From: Dillenia suffruticosa
Lineage: Eukaryota; Streptophyta; Magnoliopsida; Dilleniales; Dilleniaceae
Length of the DNA stretch: 64,000 bases
Direction: 5' to 3'
Assembly (NCBI GenBank): GCA_033439265.1
Contig: JAVTVX010000013.1
Location: 5,544,501-5,608,500 of the forward strand
Shown here: positions 50,745-62,800 of the stretch, piece by piece
How the letters are laid out: every line of letters begins with the position of its first letter
How positions within the stretch are numbered: position 1 is the first letter of the stretch
The notes under the pieces: generated by a model
The model's input: only the letters and a program-made list of their open reading frames with translations
What the model was told of the DNA's origin: nothing
The model's database searches: none
Program-made: the position numbers and the translations under genes

Positions 50745-52370
50745 TGCCTTTATTTTGGTAATCTGCCCCCGATACAACGCGTCAAGCCGGGTGGGAGGGC
50801 GTCAAAACAAGGATCCAGAGACTCCACTGCTTGGACAAATGGAGGAAGAAATTGTGGGAAAGAATCATCTTGAGAGTACTAATTACCAAAGCGGAAGCAT
50901 GAAGAGGGGGGTTCATCAACATTCAAGGAGTGAAGGAGATTGGAGAATGAAGGAGAAGAGGCTATTTGAAGCATCACTTAGTGGGAGGGTTGAATCTTTA
51001 AGAGAATTGATGGAAGAAGATAGACTCATCCTTGCACGCGTTTCAGTCACTTGCTTCAATGAGTCCCCCTTGCACATTGCTGCAATGCTTGGCCATGCTG
51101 AATTTGGAAAAACACTTGTACTTTATAAACCAGACATGGTTACGGACTTAAACTTGCTTGGCCGAACACCACTTCACTTGGCTGCTGCTCTTGGTCATGT
51201 TGAACTAGTAAAAGATTATGTATGTTTTTTCCACGATGAGGATGGATACACCCCCTCCATTTGGCTGTTATCAAAGGCCGAATTGGTGTCATGAAGGAGT
51301 TGCTTATAGCATAACCTGGAGTTGTACAATGCACAATGGATGGCGGTGAAACCCTTCTCCACACATGCGTGAAAAGCAACCGATTGGAAGCTCTAAAGCT
51401 TTTGGCGGATTTGGGAAGCCTCGAAGAATTTATCGGCTTCAGAGATGATGGAGGTACGCTGTCAATTATTTCATACATTTTTGCCTCACAACTTTTTGTC
51501 TGATCAAGGCTTTGATAAATCTTGTGCAGACAGTCAAATATGTACTGAAAAGAACAGGGTGAAGGTAAATGAAATCAATGCAAATGGTTTCACGGCCTTG
51601 GATATTATCTGTCAAATGCCAAGAGACTTAAAGGCTGTGGAGATTTGCGAAGTTCTTCAAGAAGCTGGAGCTTTAAGAGCCAGAAATTGCCTCCATCTGC
51701 ACGAGATGCTGTTCCTCACCATGTCCTTGGAGATTTTACTCAAACTGCAGGACGAGTACATCCATCCCCTGAAGGCAATAGTACAAACAAAAACGCGGAT
51801 AAACCGAAGAATTGGGTTAAAAAGAAGCGTGATGCATTGATGGTTGCCGCAACCGTGATAGCAGCCATGGCTTACCAAGCAGGACTGAACCCTCCTAGCG
51901 GCGTGTGGAACCCAGATTACATCTACACAGATCCTGAGACCAAAATTAACACATGCGACCAAAATTAACACAACTTATTATGCAGGAACATCAATTATGG
52001 CAGCCAATCATCCAGATGGCTACATTCTTTTCTGGAAATTCAACACGACTTCTTTTCTTGCATCAATGAGCATAGTCCTATTACTTTTACGTGGACTGCC
52101 ACTGAGGCGAAGATTTTTTTGTGGATTCTAATGGCTGCAATGTGGGTGACAATGTCAAGTATGGCTCTTACTTCCTTGGTTGCAGTGCAGGCTATTTCTC
52201 CGGCTCATGAAGACAGTAAGATCTCTCATGTAGTTCAGGCCTCAATTTTTATGTGGTTTGGGTTGATTGGCCTTGTTTTTCTGGTGCACACTTGCCGGTT
52301 CCTCAAATGGTGCTACAAAAGGTTATCCACACAAGTAAACTCGAGGCTTTTTGAGGAGGGAAATATTTGA
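50745..52370 (+). pseudogene. Ankyrin-repeat/PGG-domain gene, copy 1 (broken)
   Basis: Resembles plant membrane ankyrin proteins of the ACD6/BDA1 type. The frame reads KRLFEASLSGRVESLRELM, ankyrin units (SPLHIAAMLGHAEFGK, RTPLHLAAALGHVELV), ALDIICQMPRD, then a PGG domain (KKRDALMVAATVIAAMAYQAG) with hydrophobic membrane segments. It is disrupted several times compared with copy 2: a lost C in the C run at 51251-51255, a nonsense TAA at 51312-51314 (CAA in copy 2), about 43 bases missing near 51440, a lost A near 51685, a 19-base duplication near 51950, and single-base losses near 52117 and 52280. Relatives act in immunity or salt stress. No single frame can give the full protein. Confidence 0.85.
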
Positions 52371-52965
52371 AATATAGATTGGTTTTAATTGTCGGTGTAT
52401 ACCAAGTACTTCTTGTTTTTGTTAGTGAAAGATTTTATAATGTAGACGCAAAATATCCTAGTGGTTCTAGTTCATTTGTTGGTGCATATCAGCAGTCCCC
52501 AGAGAAACTCTTCTGCCCTTAAAAAGTTCCTCACAGAGACCTCCAACTTGCATTGATCACAATTGCTTCTTTTGTTCTGGGTGAGGACAAGGAAGCGCCC
52601 TAAAATGCTGGATGTATGAATTATTGAGTCCCTTGTAGTTTCCTCTAAAATTCTAAGATGTTAACGTATGTTGAATTGAACACATTTTGTTGTCATTTCA
52701 ATTGCCTCAAAACACATTTTTCGTCTTCTCATGATCAGTGACGGATCCAGGGTGTTTCAACAGTGCTTTATTTCAACGGTGTTATGTTTGGAATTTTTCT
52801 GATCTTATCAGGACACTGATATCTTTGGATATTTTGTCTCTATTTACTCTCCTGGTCAAGTTGGCAGCCCATTGTATCCACTCGTTAACCTGAACTTGCA
52901 GCTAAGACTGAGAAGGCCTAAAGAAATCTCCAAGAAACTCCAGTGCCGACAAAACTCCACTTGTT

Positions 52966-53859
52966 AGCCTTTATTTTGGTTATCAGGCCTCTATAAAACG
53001 CTTCAAGCAGGGTGGGAGGGTGTCAAAACAAGGATTCAGAAACTCCACTGCTTGGACAAATGAAGGTAGAAATTGTGGGAAAGAATCATCTTGAGAGTAC
53101 TAATTACCCAAGGGGAAGCATGAAGAGGGGGATTCATCAACATTCAAGGAGTGAAAGAGATTGGAGAGCGATGGAGAAGAGGCTATTTGAAGCATCACTT
53201 AGTGGGAGGGTTGAATCATTAAGAGAATTGATGGAAGAAGATAGACTCATCCTTGTTCGCGTTTCGGTCGCTTCCATGAGTCCCCCTTGCACATCGCACA
53301 TTGCTGCAATGCTTGGCCATGCTGAATTTGGTAAAACACTTGTACTTCAAAAACCCGACATGGTTACGAACCTAAACTTGCAAGACCGAACACCACTTCA
53401 CTTGGCTGCAGCTGTTGGTCATGTTGAACTAGTAACGATACTAGTATCAGTTTATTTTAATGTATGCTTTGTCCATGATGAAGATGGATACACCCCCCTC
53501 CATTTGGCTGTTATCAAAGGTCGAATTGGAGTCATGAAGGAGTTGCTTATAGCACAACCTGGAGTTGTGTGATGCACAATGGATGGCGGCGAAACCCTTC
53601 TCCACACATGAATGAAGAGCAACCGATTGGAAGCCCTTAAGCTTTTGGTGGATTTGGGAAGCCTTGAAAACTTTATCGGCTTCAGAGATGATGATGGCTA
53701 TGCCATTCTCCATATAGCCACTTTGATGAAGCAGACGGTGGTACGCTGTCAATTATTTCATACATGTTTGCCTCAACCTTTTGTCTGATCAAGGCACTGA
53801 TAAATGGGCCTTCTATAATTGGGGAAAAGCCTTCCATTTCCATCAAATGACCCGGCCTT

Positions 53860-53890
<31 letters not shown>

Positions 53891-55175
53891 CCTTCCTATG
53901 CTTTGCTCCCCAGCGCAGGCCTACCACAATTCGCGCCTGCCATGTTTTTGCCAGACAGTGCTTTGCCTCCTGGGCAAGAGAATGGGGTCTCGACAATAGA
54001 CCTCCTTTACCTTTGTTTTTCGGTACACCACATCTATTGTTTTGTTTTCATCTTCCCCGGCACATCAAACTGTGATTGATTCCTCAACCAGCTTCTATTC
54101 TGTAGTAGTCATGACCAACAGCCATCAGCTGTCGGCTTGTTGGTAAGGCGAGAACTTCAAGCCCGATTTCTGGTGGCACATCCCCTACACAAACACCACC
54201 CGATGAAGGGGGGACAGGGAAAGCTTCAGGCCCAAAACCTTCGACCCTTCTTTCTAAATGGGGGTGTCCGGGGCATCTCATGTTGTCATTTCGTTGTTGC
54301 TCATTCCCATTAGGCCGAAGTGTTTGGCTTTTCCTTTTCCGTGCCCTTTCACACTTCGCTGACCTGCAGACAGTCAAATATCTACTGAAAAGAATAGGGG
54401 TGAAGACAAATGAAATCAGTGCAAATGGTTTCACGGCTTTGGATATTATCTGCCAAATGTCAAGAGGCAGGCTGTGGAGATTTGCGAAGTTCTTCAAGAA
54501 GCTGGAGCTTTAAGAGCCAGAAAATTGCCATCATCTGCACGAGATGCTGTTCCTCACCATGTCCTTGGAGATTTTCCTCAAACTGCAGGACGAGCACATC
54601 CATCCCCTGGAGGCAATGGTACAAACAAAAAGGCGGATAAACTGAAGAATTGGGTTAAAAAGAAGCGTGATGCATTGATGGTTGCCGCAACCATGATAGC
54701 AGCCATGGCTTACCAAGCAGGACTGAACCCTCCTAGTGGTGTGTGGAACCCAGATTACAATTACACAGAACCTGAGACCAAAATTAACACAACTTATTAC
54801 GCAGGACCATCAATTATGGCAGACAATTATCCAGATGGCTACATTCTTTTCTGGAAATTCAACACGACTTCTTTTCTTGCATCAATGAGCATAGTTCTGT
54901 TACTTTTAAGTGGACTGCTACTAAGGCATAGATTTTTTATGTGGATTCTAACGGCTGCAATGTGGGTGACAATGTCAAGTATGGCTCTTACTTGCTTGAC
55001 TGCAATGCAGGCTATTTCACTGGCTCGTGAAGACAGTAAGATCTCTCACGTAGTTGAGACCTCAATTTTTATGTGGTTGGGGTTGATTGGCCTTGTTTTT
55101 TCTGGTGCACACTTGCCGGTTCCTCAAATGGTCCTACAAAAGGTTATTCTCACTAATAAAGAAGAGGCATTTTGA
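52966..55175 (+). pseudogene. Ankyrin-repeat/PGG-domain gene, copy 2 (broken)
   Basis: Closely similar to copy 1 across coding and flanking DNA. The first frame, 53012-53572, covers the N-terminus and ankyrin units and ends at TGA 53570-53572. A second in-frame TGA lies at 53609-53611, where copy 1 has TGC. A 4-base loss near 54465 breaks the last ankyrin-like block. The PGG domain is intact in one long frame at 54474-55175 (KKRDALMVAATMIAAMAYQAG, then three further membrane segments). An intron between about 53720 and 54368 contains 560 bases of mitochondrial-type DNA. The uninterrupted 3' frame could still be transcribed, but the full protein cannot be made. Confidence 0.85.
53806..54365. 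mobile_element. Mitochondrial DNA insertion (NUMT) with ccmFC fragment
   Basis: These 560 bases are absent from copy 1, where GATAAAT is followed by CTTGT and then GCAGACAGTC. They are much richer in G+C than the surroundings. On the minus strand, 54095-54360 encodes QTLRPNGNEQQRN, MRCPGHPHLERRVEGFGP, PPEIGLE and TSRQLMAVGHDYY, which match plant mitochondrial ccmFC (cytochrome c maturation, haem lyase). The remaining part (53806-54094) has organelle-like composition but I cannot assign it. Five host bases seem to have been lost and no target duplication is seen, as expected of end-joining capture rather than transposition. Confidence 0.85.
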
Positions 55176-55194
55176 GGAGGAAAATGTTTGAAAC

Positions 55195-55528
55195 ATAGAT
55201 TGGTCTTAATTGTCGGTGGATACTAAGTACATCTTGATCGTGTTATTGAAAGAGTTTATAATGTATACGCATAATATCCTTGTGATTCTAGTTCATTTGT
55301 TGGTGCATATCAGCATTCACCTGAGAAACCCTTCTGCCCTTAAAAATTTTCTCCAGAGACCATAGATTGGTCTTAATTGTCGGTGGTCACTAAGTACATC
55401 TTGTTTGTGTTATTGAAAGAGTTTATAATGTATACGCATGATATCCTAGTGATTCTAGTTCATTTGTTGGTGCATATCAGCAGTCACCAGAAAAACTCGT
55501 CTGCCTCTAAAAATTTTCTCCAGAGACC
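55195..55528 (+). repeat. 167-bp tandem duplication downstream of copy 2
   Basis: Units 55195-55361 and 55362-55528 each run from ATAGATTGGTCTTAATTGTC to TTTTCTCCAGAGACC and are clearly similar with scattered changes. A single related unit follows copy 1 at about 52374-52545. The unit is therefore part of the ankyrin-gene 3' flank that was duplicated again after the array formed. Confidence 0.9.
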
Positions 55529-55849
55529 TCCAACTTGCATTGATCACAATTGCTTCTTTCGTTACTGGGTGGGGACAAGGGAGTGCCTCAAAATGCTGGA
55601 TGTGTGAATTATTGAGTCCCTCGTAATTTCCTCTAAAATTCTGAGATGTTAACATAAGCCGATTTCAACACATTTTGTTGTCATTTCATTTGCCTCAAAA
55701 TGCATTTTTCATCCTCTAATTATCAGTGACGGATCCAGGTTGAGGTCTTTTCCTTCTTTGTAAGGACGTATTTCAACAGTGTTATGTTTGAAATTTTTCT
55801 GATCTTATCAGGACAGTGATATCTTTGGATATCTTGTTTCCATTTACTT

Positions 55850-57470
55850 TCCTGGTCAAGTTGCCTACCCATTGTATTGCATCCACTCGTTAGCCTGAAC
55901 TTGCAACTAAGACTGAGAAGGACGAAAGAAATCTCCAAGAAACTCCAGTGCCGAGAAAACTCAAACGTAGAATTTCAATATTTGAACTTGTGCGTTCAGT
56001 ATTGGAGAGAAGTACGGAGAGAAATCTTAACCTCCCGAGGTCTAGAGGGGACAGAGCAATGATGGAGAAAAGGCTCTATGAAGCATCACTAAGTGGCAAT
56101 GTTGATTCCTTGAACAAGTTGATTGAGGAAGACCGTCTTATCCTGTCTCGAGTTTTGGTCATTTGCTTTGATGAGTCTCCCTTGCACATTGCTACCATAT
56201 TTTGAATTGGCAAAAGTGCTTGTAAGGCAAGGACGTACACCACTTCACATAGCCTCTTCTATTGGCCCACACCGAAATAGTAAAGATGTTGGTGCAATTA
56301 AGTTCTAGCATTTGTCTTGTCCATGACGAAGGAGGAAGGACCCCTCTTCATTTGGCTGCCATGAGAGGCCAATTGAGGTTCTGAAGGAGTTACTTCATGC
56401 ACAACCTCAACCTAGAGAGATGAATCTCCTATCAGTCGACCTGGAAAATGGGATGCAAAAAAAATTCATATTTATCATATAGATCTATAATTTGCAACGC
56501 CATTTCCAATTTTTGTGCAGACTGTCAAACTTCTACTAAGACTATAGAAGCAGTGAACATAAAGAATGGAAATGGCTTGACAGCCTTAGACATCACGAGG
56601 CACCTGCCCAGAGAATTGAGAGTCATGGAAATCCATGAACTTCTCCAAAGTTCTAGAGTTTTAGATGCTAGAACCATACCTGAAACCGTACTGGGTGCGA
56701 GATCCTACCAAGTGAATAGAAGAAGTGAGATAATTCCACTTGAAGCACAACGCCCCATGTCTAAGTTGGACAAATATTGAAAGGAGCAGAAAGATAGGTC
56801 TGATCAAAGTCGCAAGGCCTTAATGGTAGCTGCTAGTGTCATAGCTGCCATGGCTTACCAAGCAGGACTTATAGATTCTGGGATGAATGTGACACAAACT
56901 TATCGACCTGAAACACTGATCAAGTCATGGATATGCAACATGACGACTTTCTTGAACCAAACAGAACAAAAGAGTTTCAACCAGGAAGAGCATTGCTAGC
57001 TACTAATTGTCCCGGTGGCACCTCTGTTTTTGGATATGAAACACAGTCTCTTCAGGCATCTTTGAGCATAATTTTGCTACTTGCGATGGTTTGCCATTGA
57101 AGAAGCGAATTGTGATGTGAATTTTGATGACTTCAGCGTGGGTAACCTTCATGGCACTCACATACTTGGTTTCCATGGTGGCCATTACACCAACCCTGTC
57201 AAGACCCTTTTCTTACACCATTCCAGCTTCTGCTATAGCATGATTGGCAATTTTCATCACCATGTTCATTGCTCATACTTGTAGGTTCCTCTTTTGGTTC
57301 TTCAGGAAATTGGGTAAAGCCCCGATGCCCAAGAAGAGAACATCTGATTATATTGATGTTGATGCCCATGCCTGCTAATATAGCCCTTTTAGGATGTGAA
57401 TCTCTCAAGACTGCAAACTTCAATGGTATATTCTCTCGTCTCTATGCGAAAAACTTTTTCTTTTTCTTGT
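55850..57470 (+). pseudogene. Ankyrin-repeat/PGG-domain gene, copy 3 (divergent, broken)
   Basis: The upstream flank (55852-55965) closely matches 52855-52975 before copy 2, so this is a third unit of the array. Its coding part is more diverged: EKRLYEASLSGNVDSLNKLIEEDR, DESPLHIATIF then a stop at 56203-56205, a remnant GRTPLHIASS, GNGLTALDITRHLPRELRVMEI, and a PGG start RKALMVAASVIAAMAYQAG. Several frame changes and stops follow. The final membrane segment is recognisable in yet another frame (ending CRFLFWFFRKLGKAP near 57280-57320). One ankyrin unit is largely missing. It cannot encode a functional protein. Confidence 0.8.
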
Positions 57471-58560
57471 ATCTAGTGTATTAATTTTAGAAGTGTTTCT
57501 CCCGGTTTACCAGGCTCTGTTGTAGTCATAATGTCTATTGGATAACAGAATATTTCTATTTTATGAACTTCTCATGAAGTAGATTGGGAGGCACCACCAC
57601 TTATCTCTGCCAATGCTGTCCAAAGAAATGGCTCTTATCAGATAGTGAAATTGACGGTTTCATTAGGAAAGGAGCACTACACATTCTCTTAGACACTCCA
57701 AGCTCTCTCCACGTCTTTGAATATGGCTACAGTGAAGCAATTAGGATACAGAATACAAGAATTACGCCAGGTGAAGGCCGAAGAAGCTAATGGTTAGAAA
57801 AGAAAAGAGAAAAGGACCTTCTACTACAGCCTTCTTTCTTGATCGTTTGGGGAGCCATGAAGCAGTGTTGGGTGAACAGTGGTTACCATAGCACCCCCTG
57901 TATCTCTTTCGGTTTATATCTATTATTTACAAAATATGAAAATTTTTCGTAACATATATATGCACACACACATATAGATATTAGGTGTACTATTATTATT
58001 TTTAAATTTCTTTTAAAATGAATAATCTTTCATCTTAATTTATTAATTTACAAAAAAGAATAATTCATACATTTTAAATTTGTATTGTTCAAAATTATTT
58101 CAATAGGGGATATAGATATAAAATTGGCTAAAACTAAACTATATTGATATTTTATATTGACTAAATATATTTTATATATTCTTCATGTATCGTTGTTGTC
58201 GTTGTATTTTAAATTAGTACATTGTTACTACTCGATTACTATTTTGTGACGATGAGTAAATTTTATTTAATACATAAATTCAGATTTATTATTATAACTA
58301 AATTTATATGTTTAAAATTTAAGGCTAATTTGAAAAAAAAAAAAAAAAAAAAAAAAAAGAGCAAGAGGTTTGAAATTCGGTGACTAATTCTCCCTAAATA
58401 AATTTAACATATTTGGCAATGGTATTGGTTATTCCGTACAAAATGACCAACAGTAATTTCCAAATATAGCCATGACCAACAAGGCACAACTAATGAAAAA
58501 CCTTATCTTGTTTTGCCACATGCTTTGTTCGAGGCTCCAACCGGAGACTTCCGTCCGCCA
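57471..58560. other. Intergenic DNA
   Basis: No gene is supported. A 68-aa frame at 57584-57790 has ordinary composition but no recognisable motif. Bases 57900-58330 are AT-rich, and a poly-A run lies at 58335-58359. Confidence 0.5.
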
Positions 58561-58582
58561 AGTCTACAAAAATTTTATCCTA

Positions 58583-58734
58583 GAACCTTCATTAACATTC
58601 TCGAAAACCATAGAAAGCATAAGCGAACCTTCTAGAAGCTCAAAAGATATTTATTTTCTCCCAAACTTCCCAAACTTTTCCTTTCCGGAACTTTCTAGTC
58701 CTTTCGTATGCCTTCTTTTGTACTCCTATTTAAG
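58583..58734 (+). promoter_or_regulatory. Heat-shock element cluster and TATA box
   Basis: Several perfect alternating heat-shock units precede the small HSP gene. GAA-CC-TTC lies at 58583-58590, TTC-TC-GAA at 58598-58605, the trimer GAA-CC-TTC-TA-GAA at 58625-58637, and TTC-CG-GAA-CT-TTC at 58683-58695. A TATA-like TATTTAAG is at 58727-58734, about 110 bases before the start codon. This is a classical heat-shock factor promoter. Confidence 0.88.
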
Positions 58735-58842
58735 TCCTCACGATAAACATTTTTCCTAGAACTAGCACTGGAATCAATCAAACAATAAACATTTCACCAC
58801 CAAATCAATCTTCACAATCTCCAATACCCGGTTCCCAAATTC

Positions 58843-59283
58843 ATGGATTTCGAGTTACCCTTTTTTTCGGCTCTTCAACACGTTCTTGATCAGAGGTCAA
58901 ACAATGCACCCACAAAGGCCTATGCTAGGGATGCACATGCCGTAGCAGCAACTCCTGCAGATGTGAAAGAATACAGTGATTCATATGTTATTATTGTTGA
59001 CATGCCTGGATTGAAATCTGGGAATGTCAAGGTTCAGGTCGAGAATGACAATATGCTTGTGATCGGCGGCGAGCGGAAGAGGGAAGAGGAGAAAGATGGG
59101 GTCAAGTATTTAAGGATGGAAAGGCGTGTCAGCAAGTTCATGAGGAAGTTTGCTTTGCCTGAGAATGCCAATGTCGATGATATCTCTGCTGTGTGCCAGG
59201 ATGGTGTGCTCACCGTTACTGTCAAGAAGCTGCCTCCGCCAGAGCCAAAGAAGCCCAAGACTATCGAGGTCAAGATTGCTTGA
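58843..59283 (+). CDS. Class II small heat-shock protein (about 17 kDa)
   Basis: A single exon of 146 aa. Small HSPs are ATP-independent chaperones that form oligomers and hold unfolding proteins in the cytosol during heat stress. The N-terminus [16 protein letters not shown] is typical of cytosolic class II. The alpha-crystallin domain runs from about residue 38 to 130: [22 protein letters not shown] at its start, an [25 protein letters not shown] block, and a C-terminal tail ending KTIEVKIA, in which the V-x-I motif docks neighbouring subunits. Upstream heat-shock elements are dense and well placed, so strong heat induction is expected. Class II is clear; which member it matches is not. Confidence 0.96.
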   Translation: MDFELPFFSALQHVLDQRSNNAPTKAYARDAHAVAATPADVKEYSDSYVIIVDMPGLKSGNVKVQVENDNMLVIGGERKREEEKDGVKYLRMERRVSKFMRKFALPENANVDDISAVCQDGVLTVTVKKLPPPEPKKPKTIEVKIA

Positions 59284-59849
59284 GAAGCTTGACGAAAAGA
59301 AGCAACTCTGATATTGTGTAGTGGCGTAGGTTTCTTGTGTTTTGATGAGCCACTGCTTTGAGAAGGTTGTTGAGCTTATGTTGAGTTGAAAAATTTGAAT
59401 CGAATTAGAGTTTCACATTGCTTATGTTATGTTCTACCATGAAGCAAGTTCATCCTTAAAAAAGGTACTTGAGTTTTACAAACAAAATCTACATGTGCTT
59501 TGAGTATAGAAATTTAATGTGGAATATCAAGGAAAGATCAGTGAAAGGAGCGGGGAGAAAAAAAAAATGGTCAAACGGTATTTGCATTCAATGGATGTTC
59601 AAACGGTACTTGTATTCAATGGATGTATACAGCCCTTGCAAGATGGCAGACTCTGGATGAAATTCAGTATCAAACTGCCCCAATGTACATAGAAAGGGCA
59701 CAAAATCCACAGCCCTGCGATTTTGCCCTAAAAAAAAGAAAAAAAAAAAGACAGTTCAAGAACAAGCTAACAAGGAACTTCAACCAATTCAGATGGGAAA
59801 AGAGATCACTTTGGTAATCTCAGGCTACCCAGACTACAAATTGACTGCC
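59284..59849. other. Tail-to-tail intergenic region
   Basis: The 3' ends of the small HSP and the PMI1-related gene face each other across 566 bases. The stretch holds untranslated sequence, short A runs and a 28-bp tandem duplication at 59571-59626. No gene is supported. Confidence 0.6.
59571..59626 (+). repeat. 28-bp tandem duplication
   Basis: Units 59571-59598 and 59599-59626 both start TCAAACGGTA and end TTCAATGGATGT, differing at two positions. Confidence 0.88.
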
Positions 59850-62800
59850 TCATCTCAGCCTAATTTTTTCGTTTGGAAAAATGACGTTTGGGTTCCTAAT
59901 ATGTGGGTTCAGTGCTGCCAATTCCTTCCATTTAGCTCCAGTGCCACGAACACGTGAAGAAATGCTCCATAACGTATCACCGGGCTGCACAGTTGCTGTT
60001 GCTGGGGCAGGGGCAGGGGCAGGGGCAGGGGCAGTGGAGGACTTACCAACAGCTTTTGACTTCATAATTGGATGCTTGTTTGTCTTTCCCATTCCATTTG
60101 CAAGAAGCCATCGGGAGCCAGCCTGTTGCTGACTTGAAGAGCCCCAAAGTTTCTTCTTTCCAGGCTCAGGCTCAGTCTTTAGACCTGCAACATGGACTTC
60201 AGTGATTTTGAACTGAGGAATGCCTTCCTCTTCGATAGCTTTCACTTCTACATCCCCTTTCATCTCTTCCTTATTAACCGGTTCAGAGTCGTCATCGTCT
60301 TCGGAGTTATTTCTAAGTTCTGAGACTGTACTATAGATTCTTGGTTTTGGGGGGACAAAGACTCTCTCGACTTGAATAAGTGCAAGCATTGGTGCACCAA
60401 CAGTCTCATAGTTTCTGAGTGGATCACGAAGCTGCACCATCAGTGCTACAGTGAAATTGTTACTCAATAAGCCACACCTTCTACCAGAGCCTTTTCCTCG
60501 CCTTTTCTCTCCCCTTGACCATACTAAATCAGCACAATTAGCATGATGGGCAGCGAGGATTTTAGATGTTCGCTCACTTGTTTGATCTTTGTCATCAAAT
60601 TCGCCAGAATCCAACCTCATCCATTCATCAAGTGTTAAAGACAGGCCCATAAGACCATCAACTTCCTCACCACTGTCTTTGATGTCCAACAACTGCAATC
60701 CACCAGCTCCTTCCAAACCAAGGGAACCACCGGTGTTTACCCTCTTCCCTTCAAGAGCAGAGAAATCACCAATAGATTGAGAGCTGATGTTTGAAGGGGC
60801 TTCCTCATCTGACATGCCTGATTGTATTCTCAACCCTTCAATGGAGAGGGCCTCAATCTTATCCATTGCTAGAGGTGCAAGATCTTCTAAAGACACACAC
60901 TCTGCGCCCATGTCCTTTGTCATTGAGCTTCGACTAAAGTCATTCGATTTGAGTTGGGAAGATTTCCCTTTCACTTTCTTCTGTGCAGCCATCATCTCTT
61001 GTCCAACCTCGGATCCATGCTTTAAGAATCCTTGCCTGCACACCAAATGTTAAAAAATGAAATAATACCCCAGAAGCTCATAACACAAGAAACAATAGCT
61101 ATGAAGACAAACCTCTCAAATTCACCCAGATCAGATGCAGCTTCCCAAGCCACTTGTTCCATTGTCTTACCCGTGACATCTTCTAAAGGCATTAACTTTT
61201 TTGCCTGCATAGAGAGCTTCTCAATTCCAACTGAAGCCAACCGCTGCAATATCTCCATAACTCCAGAACCCATTTCTGCAGGAACCACAACTGGACATGA
61301 TACTTGCATGATTAAGCTTCCACCACTTTTAGCACTCTTAAAGAGAGTAGGATTCATCGACCGCAGAAACCCTCCACTTTTTGTCTTAAGGCAAGGACCT
61401 AAGCCGTCTCCCAGAGGAGGCAATTCCAATGGCTCTTCTAGGGGAAGATCAATCGGGCTCCCGAATCCACCAGCACTGTTAGGTGGAGAAGCTTGAAAAG
61501 CCCTCTCATTCAAGCCCCATTCTCGCATTAAAGCTTCCGTTTCCAAGTCTTCCAGCATTGTGGCCCTATTTTTACCTGTTGAAGCTACTTTTGCAGTCAG
61601 CTCAACCCCCTCAGCAGCTGGTGGTATCCCCAGGGCTTGGTCATAATCTTCATAAAGGTAATCACAATTGGAACAGGATGGGGCATTATAGTCCCAGTCT
61701 GCCTGGTCAACATCATTAGCACCAAAGTCAAACAAGGAACAGCCATTTGCAAGCGCTTCTTTTTCAAATTGTCTCAGTAAACGCTCTCTTGGAGATTCAG
61801 GATCACTATCAGAACTGAAGCCCAATGGACTATGCTCAATTCCAAGCATCTTTAGAAACTCACTGGCCACAGAGTCAGTGGCATCATCCAAGTTCAATGA
61901 CTTTCCTTTACTGCTAATTCCATGATCTGCTTCTACATCAACATAGTTCTCATTGTCAGCAAGCTCGCTTTTATCCTCTGGTGAATCGGAGGCAGCTTTC
62001 TCCAAAATGGATGCACAATTTAAAGCAGACTCCAATTCTTCAATGATTGATTTGGTGGCATAAGTGTCTTCTTCAGAGAAACAGTAAACTTCTGCAGGCT
62101 CTTCCTGCTTTTTGCCATATGCAGCAGCCTGAGTTTGAGGCACTGTTTGCTCCCCAACAGAAGGACCTACAGCAGCATTATCAACACTATTATCAGCATC
62201 CTTCAAAGCATCTTCATCTAATATTACCAATTCCTTTGGTTCTGATTCTTTTGGTACTACCTTCACTACTTCCATTGGTTCCAAATCATTTGATTCTACC
62301 TTCACCACCTCCTTTGACTCCAACTCTAACCCATGTTCAATCACCAAAAATTCATTATCTTCAGACTCATTTTCAACATTACCTTTATCAAATCCAGGCA
62401 AATAATGAGAATTTACCTTCGAGGACTCTAAAAGTTCAGAGGAAGGATTAACATCAGGTTTATAATCAACTGATGAAACCTGCTTGTCTTCATCAAACTT
62501 CTGACATACCAATTTTATTGAACTTGAGAGATCTGACTTTGCAACTGGCAGAACCTCATGAAGAACTTTTATGTCTTCTATAGACCGGCTAGTACTCTTC
62601 GACCGCTGCAGGGGACTGCTGGATATACTCTGAATCTGATGCACTACACTCCTCCCATCACCATGACCAGCTCTATTCATAGATTTCACCGAATTCAAGT
62701 TTTTATGCTTCGAGGCCTCAAGTGTACTCTTGCTTTGAGGAGAAATCTGATTCCCCCCTACAACAGTGTACCCAAAACTAACATTTATGACTGCACCTTT

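Noticed and set aside
53682-53996. 104-aa minus-strand frame across the NUMT boundary
   Set aside because: It crosses from host ankyrin sequence into the mitochondrial insert, so it cannot be an ancestral gene of either genome.
57584-57790. 68-aa frame starting MGGTTTYLCQCC
   Set aside because: Ordinary composition but no recognisable domain, no continuation and no promoter evidence; left as intergenic.
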